A stretch of DNA of 64,000 bases, taken from contig NZ_VZDO01000008.1 in the NCBI RefSeq assembly GCF_008802405.1, forward strand, positions 62,001 to 126,000, given 5' to 3'. Origin of the DNA: Plantimonas leprariae (GTDB lineage: Bacteria; Pseudomonadota; Alphaproteobacteria; Rhizobiales; Rhizobiaceae). Both the position numbers and the translations under genes were made by a program. The notes beneath the pieces are model-generated. The model saw only the letters and a list, made by a program, of their open reading frames with translations, did not search any database and was not told the origin of the DNA. This document shows positions 29,219 through 37,411 of the stretch, piece by piece (the first letter of the stretch is position 1; each line of letters opens with the position of its first letter).

Positions 29219-29420
29219 GATCGGTCGAATGCCGGACGGCATCTCCTCGAAGCTGGTTGCCGAAATGGGCCGGGGGCCGGGCATACGACTATCGCCGCCA
29301 CGACCGCCTGCCGAGAACCTCCGCTTCGAACCGCCTATCGAACGGGCGACGGCGGTTCTCCGAGGACGATGGATATGTAACAATGCGATGCAGATACGTC
29401 AATAGTGCTGACCTAATTTG

Positions 29421-29975
29421 ATGGACACCGCCGTTTTGCAGCCAGCGAAGGGAAAGTCCGCCGCGCGCAACGTCGTGACGGACGGGCTCGCGACGCGCGG
29501 CGAGGTCGATTTCCGCATCATCGAACTGTTCTTCTTCGCCTATCGGCAGTTCACGGCGGATGCCGACGTGGTGCTGGAGCAGTACGGTTTCGGCCGGGCG
29601 CATCACCGCGTCCTGCATTTCGTCAACCGCGCGCCGGGCATGACGGTTGCCGACATCCTCGAGCTGCTGCAGATAACCAAGCAGTCGCTGTCGCGCGTGT
29701 TGCGGCAACTGCTCGACGGCGGCTTCCTGGAGCAGGTGCCCGGCGAGGAGGATCGCCGCCAGCGCCGGCTCTACCCGACGAAGCGCGGGCGGGAGCTGAC
29801 GCTCGAACTGTCCCGCGCGCAGGCGATGCGCATCGAGGCCGCGCTCGGAGCGGCGGATACGGGCGACCCGCGGTCGATCACGCGCTTCCTCCTCGGCATG
29901 GCCGGCGAACGGGAGGCGACGATGGCGTGGTTCGACCGGCAGGGCATCGGCGAGGATTGCGAGCTGAAGCGATGA
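29421..29975 (+). CDS. petP: MarR-family regulator, PetP-like
   Basis: This 184-residue protein has a winged helix-turn-helix of the MarR type: VADILELLQITKQSLSRVLR, then the wing DRRQRRLYPTKRG. The order MarR, OmpR-type response regulator, with ATGA overlap, matches petP and petR, which in Rhodobacter capsulatus control cytochrome synthesis. The ATG at 29421 is preferred over the TTG three bases earlier; there is no clear ribosome site, so the message may be leaderless or start close by. It is divergent to ilvE. The name is by synteny and family, not by shown function. Confidence 0.8.
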   Translation: MDTAVLQPAKGKSAARNVVTDGLATRGEVDFRIIELFFFAYRQFTADADVVLEQYGFGRAHHRVLHFVNRAPGMTVADILELLQITKQSLSRVLRQLLDGGFLEQVPGEEDRRQRRLYPTKRGRELTLELSRAQAMRIEAALGAADTGDPRSITRFLLGMAGEREATMAWFDRQGIGEDCELKR

Positions 29976-30700
29976 GCACCACGGCTGAAAGCGCGGAAAG
30001 CGCCCGGAAGGCGACGCCGCAGGACGACGCTCCCCATATCATGGTGGTGGACGACGACCGGCGCATCCGTGGCCTCCTTTCGCGCTTCCTGTCCGAGCGG
30101 GGTTTTCGCGTGTCGAGCGCCGCCGACGCGGCGGAGGCGCGCACGATCCTGTCCGGCCTCGACTTCGACCTTCTGGTGGTGGACGTGATGATGCCCGGCG
30201 AGAGCGGCCTCGATCTGGTGCGCAGTTTCTCGGCCGAGCGCGACACGCCGATCCTGATGCTGACGGCCCGCTCCGAAACGGAGAACCGCATCGAGGGGCT
30301 GGAGGCCGGCGCCGACGACTACCTGGCGAAGCCCTTCGACCCGCGGGAACTCGTGCTGCGCATCAACAACATCCTGAAGCGCGGCACGCCGACGCCGGTG
30401 CTGAAGGTCGACAACGTCCGCTTCGGCCCCTTCACCTTCTCGCTGGCGCGGCGCGAGTTGAAGCGCGGCGCGGACGTGATCCGCCTGACGGAACGCGAGC
30501 AGGAGATCATGACGCAGTTCGCCGGCAAGGCGGGCGAGACGATCCAGCGCCAGGAACTGCTCGGCGACGAAACCGAGGTCGGCGAGCGCACGGTCGACGT
30601 CCAGATCAACCGGCTGCGGCGCAAGATCGAGAGCGATCCCGCCAACCCGCTCTGGCTGCAGACCGTGCGCGGCATCGGCTACCGGCTCAACGTGGATTGA
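29972..30700 (+). CDS. petR: OmpR-family response regulator, PetR-like
   Basis: This 242-residue response regulator has the acidic triad (MVVDDDRR), the phospho-acceptor aspartate in LLVVDVMMPGESGLDL, the conserved Thr in LTARSE and the Lys in LAKPFDPREL. A C-terminal winged helix of the OmpR type ends GERTVDVQINRLRRKIE and GIGYRLNVD. The start overlaps the MarR stop by four bases. A histidine kinase follows after 7 bp. The three form an operon, so phosphorelay from that kinase is expected. Confidence 0.92.
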   Translation: MSTTAESAESARKATPQDDAPHIMVVDDDRRIRGLLSRFLSERGFRVSSAADAAEARTILSGLDFDLLVVDVMMPGESGLDLVRSFSAERDTPILMLTARSETENRIEGLEAGADDYLAKPFDPRELVLRINNILKRGTPTPVLKVDNVRFGPFTFSLARRELKRGADVIRLTEREQEIMTQFAGKAGETIQRQELLGDETEVGERTVDVQINRLRRKIESDPANPLWLQTVRGIGYRLNVD

Positions 30701-30707
30701 CGGCGCG

Positions 30708-32138
30708 ATGACGGTGATCGACACCCAGGGCAAGCCCGAGGCCGGCGGCTGGAGCCGGATCGGCAGCCTGATCTACGGCGCCCTCGTCATGCCGTGGCGG
30801 CGCGGACCGCTCCGCCCGATCCCGCGGTTCTTCGCGCGCAGCATGCCGAAGGGCATCTTCCCCCGCTCGCTGATCATTATCATCGCGCCGATGGTGCTGC
30901 TCCAGTCGGTGCTGGCCTTCGTGTTCATGGAACGGCACTGGCAGATGGTGACGCAGCGCCTGTCGGCGGCCGTCGTGCGCGACGTCGCGTCGATCATCGA
31001 CATGATCGAGACCTTTCCGCAGGATGCGCGGATGTCGCAGGTGATCCGCATCGCCGACCAGGACATGGACCTTGACCTGACGGTACTGCCGCCTTCTGCC
31101 CTGCCGGCGCCGGTGCGCAGCCCGATCTTCGACATCCTGAACGGCATCCTCGGCAGCGAGATGGCCGACGAGGTGAAACGGCCGTTTTGGCTCGACACCA
31201 CCAGCAATCCGAACTCGGTCGAGATCCGCGTCCAAATCCCCGACCACGTCCTGAAGATCGTCGCCAAGCGCAAGTCGGTCTACGCCTCGAAGACCTACAT
31301 CTTCTGGATCTGGATGGTCGGCACGTCGCTCGTCTTGATCGTGATCGCGATCCTGTTCCTGCGCAACCAGATCCGGCCGATCCAGGCGCTCGCGGAAGCC
31401 GCCGACAACTTCGGGCGCGGCCAGCAGACGCCCGCCGACTTCCGGCCGGCCGGCGCCTCGGAGGTGCGACGCGCCTCGCTCGCCTTCATCCAGATGCGCG
31501 ACCGCATCGAGCGGCAGATCGAGCAGCGCACGCAGATGCTGAACGGCGTCAGCCACGATCTCCGGACGATCCTGACGCGGTTCCGGCTGCAACTCGAGTT
31601 CATGGACGAGTCCGAGGACAAGCGCGAGCTGCAGCGGGACGTCGAGGAGATGCAGCGGATGCTGGAAGGCTATCTCGCCTTCGCCAAGGACGAGCAGGGC
31701 GAGGATGTCGGCGAGCTCGACCTCGAGCAGATGATGCAGCGCCTGCAGTCCGACGCTGACCGCAAGGGCAAGTCCGTCGAGACGGATGTCGACGGCGACC
31801 CGCTGATCACGGTGCGGCCGGACAGCTTCACGCGCCTCGTCACGAACCTCGTCGCGAACGCGGTGCGGCACGCGAACCGGATCAGCGTGCGGGCCCGGCA
31901 CGAAGGGCGCTGGCTCACCGTCGCCGTCGAGGACGACGGCCCAGGCATCCCGGCCGAGAAGCGCGACGAAGTGTTCAAGCCGTTCGTGCGGCTCGACACG
32001 GCGCGCAATATCGACGCGGGCGGCACCGGTCTCGGCCTGTCGATCGCGCGCGACATCGCCCGCAGCCACGGCGGAGACATCCTCCTGTCGGACTCGTCGA
32101 TGGGGGGATTGAGGGCGTTGGTGCGGATTCCGGCCTAG
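30708..32138 (+). CDS. Sensor histidine kinase, EnvZ-like
   Basis: This 476-residue inner-membrane kinase has one helix near residues 52-75 (SLIIIIAPMVLLQSVLAFVF), a periplasmic region of about 130 residues, a second helix (IFWIWMVGTSLVLIVIAILF), a HAMP region and then the kinase. The H-box is VSHDLRTILTRF, the N-box NLVANAVRHA, G1 DDGPGIP and G2 GTGLGLSI. It is the probable partner of the response regulator 7 bp upstream. Its end overlaps csaA by 4 bp on the opposite strand. Confidence 0.93.
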   Translation: MTVIDTQGKPEAGGWSRIGSLIYGALVMPWRRGPLRPIPRFFARSMPKGIFPRSLIIIIAPMVLLQSVLAFVFMERHWQMVTQRLSAAVVRDVASIIDMIETFPQDARMSQVIRIADQDMDLDLTVLPPSALPAPVRSPIFDILNGILGSEMADEVKRPFWLDTTSNPNSVEIRVQIPDHVLKIVAKRKSVYASKTYIFWIWMVGTSLVLIVIAILFLRNQIRPIQALAEAADNFGRGQQTPADFRPAGASEVRRASLAFIQMRDRIERQIEQRTQMLNGVSHDLRTILTRFRLQLEFMDESEDKRELQRDVEEMQRMLEGYLAFAKDEQGEDVGELDLEQMMQRLQSDADRKGKSVETDVDGDPLITVRPDSFTRLVTNLVANAVRHANRISVRARHEGRWLTVAVEDDGPGIPAEKRDEVFKPFVRLDTARNIDAGGTGLGLSIARDIARSHGGDILLSDSSMGGLRALVRIPA

Positions 32139-32494
32139 AACAGCCGGCCGCCGTTCGGCACGGCGTGGCCGGGGCCGAGCAGAACGACCTCGCCCGCCTC
32201 GTCGGGCACGCCCAGCGTCAGAACTTCGGAGCGCATCGGCCCGATCTGCCGCGGCGGGAAGTTGACGACCGCGATCACCTGCCGCCCGACCAGTTCGTCC
32301 GGCTCGTAGTGGACGGTAATCTGCGCGGAGGACTTCTTCACGCCGATCGCCTCGCCGAAATCGATCATCAGCCTGATCGCCGGCTTGCGCGCTTCCGGGA
32401 AGGGCTCGGCGGAGACGATGGTGCCGACGCGGATGTCGACGCGCATGAAGTCGTCGAACGCGATCTGCGGTTCGGGCGCGGTTCCCGCGGTCAT
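32135..32494 (-). CDS. csaA: CsaA-type tRNA-binding domain protein
   Basis: This 119-residue OB-fold protein has the Trbp111/CsaA pattern: DDFMRVDIRVGTIVSAEPF, followed by RKPAIRLMIDFG, GRQVIAVVNFPPRQIG and the C-terminal GHAVPNGGRLF. Bacillus CsaA acts as an export-related chaperone; the fold also binds tRNA. It lies 3 bp downstream of proC's neighbour on the same strand. It is convergent with the kinase gene, with a 4-bp overlap. Confidence 0.92.
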   Translation of the reverse strand: MTAGTAPEPQIAFDDFMRVDIRVGTIVSAEPFPEARKPAIRLMIDFGEAIGVKKSSAQITVHYEPDELVGRQVIAVVNFPPRQIGPMRSEVLTLGVPDEAGEVVLLGPGHAVPNGGRLF

Positions 32495-32497
32495 CGA

Positions 32498-33322
32498 TCA
32501 GCCTTCGGAGAGTTCGGCGGCGCGACGCTTCGCAGCTTCCACGGCCCTTCGCATCAGCGGCGCGAGACCGCCCTCGCCCATCAGCACATCGAGGGCCGCC
32601 TGCGTCGTGCCGTTCGGCGACGTGACATTGCGCCGAAGCACGGCCGGCGCGTCTTCGGATCGGACCATCAACTCGCCAGCGCCGGCCACCGTATGGCGCG
32701 CCAGCGTCATCGCGAGTTCCGGTGTGAGGCCCGCCGCCTCGCCGGCGGCCGCCAGCGTCTCGGCGAGGAGGAACACGTAGGCGGGACCGCTGCCGGAGAC
32801 GGCCGTCACCACGTCGATGTCGGCTTCCTTCGCGACCCAGACGACCGGTCCGCAGGCGGACAGCAACGATTCCGCGAGGTCGCGCACCTGCTGCGACACG
32901 TTCTCGCCCGCGAAGCATCCGGTGATGCCGCGGCCTATCAGGGCGGGCGTGTTCGGCATGGCGCGCACGATGGCGACCCCGTCGCCGAGATGGTCGGCGA
33001 TGGTCTTCGTGGTGGTTCCGGCCGCGACGGAGATGACGATCGTCTGCGGGCCGACGGCGGCGCGAACCGGCGGCAGCGCCGTGGCCATCGTCTGCGGCTT
33101 CACCGCGAGGACGACTACGTCGAAGCGCTCGTCCGGCACGGCGGTCGAATGGGTCAGGCGGCCGGCCTCGATCGATGCGCGAAGCGCTTCGCCCGGCTGC
33201 GGATCGACCACGTGGATGGCGCCGGCGCTGCCCTGCTCCGCCCAGCCGCGCGCCATGGCGCCGCCCATGTTGCCGCCGCCGAGCAGGAGGACGCGGCCGG
33301 CAGTTCGAGGCTTGTCGCTCAT
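32498..33322 (-). CDS. proC: Pyrroline-5-carboxylate reductase
   Basis: This 274-residue enzyme catalyses the last step of proline synthesis, reducing pyrroline-5-carboxylate with NAD(P)H. The Rossmann motif is LLLGGGNMGGAMARGW; then AVKPQ, the conserved AMPNTPALIGRGITG, and the C-terminal substrate domain VTAVSGSGPAYVF and SPNGTTQAAL. The ATG at 33320-33322 overlaps the stop of the YbjN-domain gene by four bases, so these are coupled. csaA lies directly downstream. Confidence 0.95.
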   Translation of the reverse strand: MSDKPRTAGRVLLLGGGNMGGAMARGWAEQGSAGAIHVVDPQPGEALRASIEAGRLTHSTAVPDERFDVVVLAVKPQTMATALPPVRAAVGPQTIVISVAAGTTTKTIADHLGDGVAIVRAMPNTPALIGRGITGCFAGENVSQQVRDLAESLLSACGPVVWVAKEADIDVVTAVSGSGPAYVFLLAETLAAAGEAAGLTPELAMTLARHTVAGAGELMVRSEDAPAVLRRNVTSPNGTTQAALDVLMGEGGLAPLMRRAVEAAKRRAAELSEG

Positions 33323-33894
33323 GCGTTGCCGACGGTCTCGAACAGCGAGCAGGCCAGCGCGTCGGCGGCCGACTTGCCGCTCCAGGCGACGAACTGGAAC
33401 GCCTGATGGAAGCGCTCGCAATTCTCGACCGCCGAGGCCAGCAGCCGCTCGGCCTGCTGCGAGGTCGCGTCCGCCCCGCCGGCCAGCAGCAGGGCGTGGC
33501 GGAACATGATCGCCCCTTCCTTCGCCCAGAGGTCGAAGTGGCCGAAGATGAGCTGCTCGTTGATCCGCGACAGCAGCTTCAGGACTTCCGTCTCGCGGTG
33601 GGTCGGAACGGCGAGGTCGAAAGCGCAGCCGAGATGCAGTGCCTCGCACGCCTCGATCCAGGCGAACGACACCGAATACTGCGTCCAGCGTCCGGCGACC
33701 GAGAGCGCGAGTTCGTCGTCCCCCGCCCGTTCGAACGCCCATTCGCGCGACGACGCGACGAACTCCACCATGTCGACGGGGTTGTCGCGCCGCTGCTCGA
33801 TGTCCGTGTCCTCGATCGTCCGCAAGGCGAGGCCTTCTCCGCAAGATGGGCGGATGGTCGCCGCCGACGCGGAGCGCGGTCGCGAATCATCCAT
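33319..33894 (-). CDS. YbjN-domain protein
   Basis: This 191-residue cytoplasmic protein has a YbjN-type (type III secretion chaperone-like) domain: NPVDMVEFVASSREWAFERA, then a segment WTQYSVSFAWIEACEALHLG, and the helices EVLKLLSRINEQLIFGHFDLW. The first 30 residues are variable, and the true start may be one of the codons between 33894 and 33775. The gene overlaps proC by four bases, a pairing that is common in Rhizobiales. The function is unknown; E. coli YbjN is linked to motility and stress. Confidence 0.88.
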   Translation of the reverse strand: MDDSRPRSASAATIRPSCGEGLALRTIEDTDIEQRRDNPVDMVEFVASSREWAFERAGDDELALSVAGRWTQYSVSFAWIEACEALHLGCAFDLAVPTHRETEVLKLLSRINEQLIFGHFDLWAKEGAIMFRHALLLAGGADATSQQAERLLASAVENCERFHQAFQFVAWSGKSAADALACSLFETVGNA

Positions 33895-34103
33895 AGGAAT
33901 CAGTCTACAGATGCGGATTCTTCGACCGAAGGGGGCAATCGAGATATTAAGAGATTCGTCGCGAAGCGGCCTCGCGGAGCGCTTCCGGCCGAACGCCTAA
34001 GCGACTCAAGCGACTCCGGTTTCGCGGGTCGGCGCGCCGGTGGAAAACGGCGCGCATTTCTGTGGGCAACCTGTGGATAACCGGTTTGCCGCTAACGAAC
34101 GCC
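33895..34103. other. Intergenic region between the YbjN gene and ubiK
   Basis: No gene is supported. Both flanking genes are on the minus strand, so this is the promoter region of the YbjN-proC-csaA operon and the 3' region of ubiK. Confidence 0.4.
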
Positions 34104-34460
34104 TTACGGTCCGGGCGCGACGGGCGGCTCCTGCCCCGACATCGGCTCCGTTCCGGCGGACGGCATCGAGGACGCCGACATCGTCGGCCCGGGGTTCGGA
34201 TGGACACCGCCGAATCGCGCTTCCAGCTCGGCGAGGCGACGCTTCAGCGCCTCGTTCTCGGTGCGGGCCTTCGCCGCCATGTCGCGTACCGCCTCGAACT
34301 CCTCGCGCTGTACGAGGTCCATCTGGCCGACGAGGCGCTCGCCCTGCGCGCGGAAGAAGGTCTCCATCTCGCGCCGCATGCCCTGCGCGGCGCCGGCGGC
34401 GTCGGTCATCATGCGGGCGAAATCGTCCAGGACGCGGTTCGGGCCTCGGGGGGATACCAT
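34104..34460 (-). CDS. ubiK: Accessory factor UbiK family protein
   Basis: This 118-residue protein has the BMFP/UbiK pattern: an amphipathic N-terminal helix (NRVLDDFARMMTDAAGAAQG), then QMDLVQREEFEAVRDMAAKA and a leucine-rich coiled coil (ENEALKRRLAELEARFG). A Pro/Met/Ser tail of about 35 residues follows. In E. coli UbiK aids ubiquinone synthesis and binds membrane lipid. It is divergent to lgt, the usual arrangement in Rhizobiales. Confidence 0.88.
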   Translation of the reverse strand: MVSPRGPNRVLDDFARMMTDAAGAAQGMRREMETFFRAQGERLVGQMDLVQREEFEAVRDMAAKARTENEALKRRLAELEARFGGVHPNPGPTMSASSMPSAGTEPMSGQEPPVAPGP

Positions 34461-34555
34461 GGACGGAGCTCCGGTTCGGGAATGAAAAGCCTGCTTTTGA
34501 ACTAGGCATGGCCGTTGCCCTTGGCAATGCCGCGCTTTGGCAGCAAAAGGCGCGC

Positions 34556-35437
34556 ATGCTTTCGCTTCCCGCAGCCGGCCTGCTCGCCTATCCGCGTATC
34601 GATCCGGTGATCCTCCATATCGGTCCGATCGCCCTCCACTGGTACGGCGTCGCCTATGTCGCCGGCATCGTCTGCGGCTGGCTCTACGGCCGCCACCTCG
34701 TCGGCAATCCGAGGCTTTGGCCGGGCGGCGTCTCGCCGATCACGAAGGAGCAGATCGACGACTTCATCCTCTGGATCACGCTCGGCATCATCCTCGGCGG
34801 AAGGCTCGGCTCGGTCTTCTTCTACGATCTCGACCGCTACATCGCGAACCCGTTCGCCGTCTTCGCCGTCTGGGACGGCGGCATGGCCTTCCACGGCGGG
34901 TTGATCGGCGTCGTCCTCGCGATCGTCGGCTTCACCTGGAAGAACCGGGTGCCGGTCTTCTCGCTGATCGACGTGGTCGCGGCCGCCGTGCCCTTCGGCC
35001 TGTTCTTCGGCCGCATCGCCAACTTCGTGAACGGCGAACTCTGGGGCGCGCCGACCGACGTGCCCTGGGCGATGGTGTTCCCGACCGGCGGCGACGTTCC
35101 GCGCCATCCGAGCCAGCTCTACGAGGCGGCGCTGGAAGGCGTCATGCTCTGGCTCGTCCTGCGGGTGCTGACCCATCGTCTCGGGGCGCTCGGGCGACCG
35201 CGCCTCGTCGGCAGCGTCTTCATCGGCCTCTACGGCTGCATGCGGATCTTCGTCGAGTTCTTCCGCATGCCGGACGCGCAGCTCGGCTATCTCTACGGCA
35301 CGGACTGGTTCACGCGCGGCATGGAACTCTCGATCCCGATGCTGCTCGTGGCCGCGTGGGGCATCGCGACGGCGAAGCCGCGCAGCTACGCACCGCCTGC
35401 GGTCGCGAATGTCGGCGAGGTACCCGCGCGGCCATGA
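34556..35437 (+). CDS. lgt: Phosphatidylglycerol-prolipoprotein diacylglyceryl transferase
   Basis: This 293-residue inner-membrane enzyme attaches diacylglycerol to the lipobox cysteine of prolipoproteins. It shows HIGPIALHWYGVAYVAG, the conserved MAFHGGLIG and the Lgt signature GRIANFVNGELWG, followed by HPSQLYEA. Seven helices are expected. The frame is open to 34040, and an ATG at 34508 is possible, but that at 34556 has AAAGG six bases upstream and gives the usual short N-terminus. Its stop overlaps the next start (ATGA). Confidence 0.95.
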   Translation: MLSLPAAGLLAYPRIDPVILHIGPIALHWYGVAYVAGIVCGWLYGRHLVGNPRLWPGGVSPITKEQIDDFILWITLGIILGGRLGSVFFYDLDRYIANPFAVFAVWDGGMAFHGGLIGVVLAIVGFTWKNRVPVFSLIDVVAAAVPFGLFFGRIANFVNGELWGAPTDVPWAMVFPTGGDVPRHPSQLYEAALEGVMLWLVLRVLTHRLGALGRPRLVGSVFIGLYGCMRIFVEFFRMPDAQLGYLYGTDWFTRGMELSIPMLLVAAWGIATAKPRSYAPPAVANVGEVPARP

Positions 35438-36522
35438 CGCCGCTCGGCGAGCGCATCGCGGCTCTCATAAGCCGCGAAGGACCGATCACGGTCGAGCGCT
35501 ACTGGAAGATGGCGCTGTTCGACCCCGACCACGGCTACTACGCGACGCGCGACCCGTTCGGACGCGGCGGCGACTTCACCACCGCACCGGAGATCAGCCA
35601 GATGTTCGGCGAGCTGGTCGCGGCATGGCTGCTGGCGGCATGGCGGGCACTCGGCACCCCGCGCCCCTTCGTCCTTGCCGAGATCGGGCCCGGGCGCGCT
35701 ACCCTGATGGTCGATATCCTCCGTACCCTTCGCCGGCTGGACACCGGCTGCCTCGGCGCGGCGCGGATCGCGCTGGTCGAAACCAGTGATCGACTGGCGA
35801 TGCTGCAATCCGAACGTCTGGCACCCTTCGACCTGCCGATCCGGCATACGAAGCGGATCGAAGACGTCGAGGCCCTGCCGCTGCTCCTTGTCGCCAACGA
35901 GCTCTTCGACGCTGTCGCCATCCGCCAGTTCGTCGCCGGCGCGGACGGGTGGCGGGAGCGCCGCGTGGCCGTTCGCGACGAACGCCTCGCATTCGTCGAT
36001 GCCGCGCCGGAACCGGAGGCGCTGCCCTTCCTCGCCCGGCTCGGATCGCCACCGGACGGCAGCGTGTTCGAAGCCTCGCCGCTTCGCGTGCGGATCGCGG
36101 GCACGATCGCGGAGCGGATCGTGCGCCACGGCGGCGCGGCGCTGATGATCGACTACGGCCATGCCGAGCCCGGCTTCGGCGACACGCTGCAGGCGGTGCG
36201 CGCCCATGCCTATTCCGATCCGCTCGCCGAGCCGGGCTTGGCCGACATCACCAGCCATGTCGATTTCGCCGCGCTTGCCGCGCGCTTCCGGCATGCCGGG
36301 GCGTCGGTCGCGCCGATCGCGACGCAGGGCGATTTCCTCCTCGCGCTGGGGCTCCGCGAACGCGCCGCGGCGCTGGGGCGGGCCGCGAGCAAGGCCGAGC
36401 GCGAGACAATCGTCGCGGCGGCCCGCCGCCTCGCCGGAAGCGGGGACGGCGAGATGGGGGAACTGTTCAAGGTCCTCGTCGCGGCCTCGCAACCCCTGCC
36501 GCTACCGCCGTTCCCGGTCTGA
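35434..36522 (+). CDS. MidA/NDUFAF7-like SAM-dependent methyltransferase
   Basis: This 362-residue protein has the DUF185 pattern: PITVERYWKMALFDPDHGYY, then GGDFTTAPEISQMFGELVA, the SAM-binding VLAEIGPGRATLMVDILR and VANELFDAVAIRQF, plus DYGH and DITSHVDFAAL. Its mitochondrial relative NDUFAF7 methylates an arginine of complex I subunit NDUFS2, so the bacterial protein may act in complex I assembly. The start overlaps the lgt stop by four bases. The gene lies 62 bp before pgeF. Confidence 0.92.
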   Translation: MTPLGERIAALISREGPITVERYWKMALFDPDHGYYATRDPFGRGGDFTTAPEISQMFGELVAAWLLAAWRALGTPRPFVLAEIGPGRATLMVDILRTLRRLDTGCLGAARIALVETSDRLAMLQSERLAPFDLPIRHTKRIEDVEALPLLLVANELFDAVAIRQFVAGADGWRERRVAVRDERLAFVDAAPEPEALPFLARLGSPPDGSVFEASPLRVRIAGTIAERIVRHGGAALMIDYGHAEPGFGDTLQAVRAHAYSDPLAEPGLADITSHVDFAALAARFRHAGASVAPIATQGDFLLALGLRERAAALGRAASKAERETIVAAARRLAGSGDGEMGELFKVLVAASQPLPLPPFPV

Positions 36523-36584
36523 GCCGGCCGCTGCCGGCAGAGTTCCGATTGACTTCAACTGCCGCCTGAACCACCCTCCGGCGC

Positions 36585-37394
36585 ATGTCGGACCATCGCA
36601 TGATAGAAACCTCCGGCATCCGCGATGCGGATGTCGTGCGGGACGAAACCCTTTCGCGCCTTTCCGGCATCCGGCACGCCTTCTTCACGCGCAGCGGCGG
36701 CGCGTCCGGCGGCATCTACGAGAGCCTGAACGCCGGCATCGGCTCGAAGGACGATTCGGACGCCGTGGCCGAGAACCGGCGGCGGATGACCGCTTGGCTC
36801 GGCATCGCCGATGCCGACATCGCGACGCCGTGGCAGGTGCATTCCGCCGAGGCCGTCGTGGTCGAAGCACCGTTCGACGGCGAGCGACCGCGGGTCGACG
36901 GCATCGCGACCGCGCGGCGCGGCCTCGCGGTCGGCGTCGTCACGGCGGACTGCGGCCCCGTGCTCTTCGCGGACGCGGAAAACGGCGTCGTCGGCGCGGC
37001 GCATGCCGGCTGGCGCGGCGCGACCGGCGGGGTGCTGGAGGCGACGATCGAGGCGATGGAGCGCTGCGGCGCGAAGCGGCCGCGCATCGTCGCCGTGCTC
37101 GGCCCGACGATCATGCAAGCGAACTACGAGGTGGACGCCGCGATGGCCGAAGGCATCGTCGAGGGCGACCTCGAGGCGGAGCGGTTCTTCGCGGCCGGCC
37201 GCTCGGCCGACAAGCGGCAGTTCGACCTGCCAGGCCTGATCGTGCGCCGTCTGGAGCGGGCGGGGGTCGCATCCGCGGGCTTCGTCGGGCGCTGCACCTA
37301 TGGCGCGGAGGCCGACTTCTTCTCCTACCGGCGCACGACGCACCGGGGCGAGCCGGACTACGGCCGGCAGCTATCCGCGATCGTGCTCGAATAG
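36585..37394 (+). CDS. pgeF: PgeF/YfiH-type laccase-domain protein
   Basis: This 269-residue cytoplasmic protein has the CNF1/YfiH fold: RHAFFTRSGGASGGIYESLN, then the metal ligands in PWQVHSAEAV, TADCGPVLF and AAHAGWRG, a His-Cys-His site. E. coli PgeF hydrolyses a misplaced L-Ser from UDP-MurNAc peptides and so keeps peptidoglycan precursors correct; others act as purine nucleosidases. Start codons at 36585 and 36600 are both possible. Co-directional with the methyltransferase and the M24-fold gene. Confidence 0.9.
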   Translation: MSDHRMIETSGIRDADVVRDETLSRLSGIRHAFFTRSGGASGGIYESLNAGIGSKDDSDAVAENRRRMTAWLGIADADIATPWQVHSAEAVVVEAPFDGERPRVDGIATARRGLAVGVVTADCGPVLFADAENGVVGAAHAGWRGATGGVLEATIEAMERCGAKRPRIVAVLGPTIMQANYEVDAAMAEGIVEGDLEAERFFAAGRSADKRQFDLPGLIVRRLERAGVASAGFVGRCTYGAEADFFSYRRTTHRGEPDYGRQLSAIVLE

Positions 37395-37411
37395 CGGAGG
37401 CTCGAGGGACG

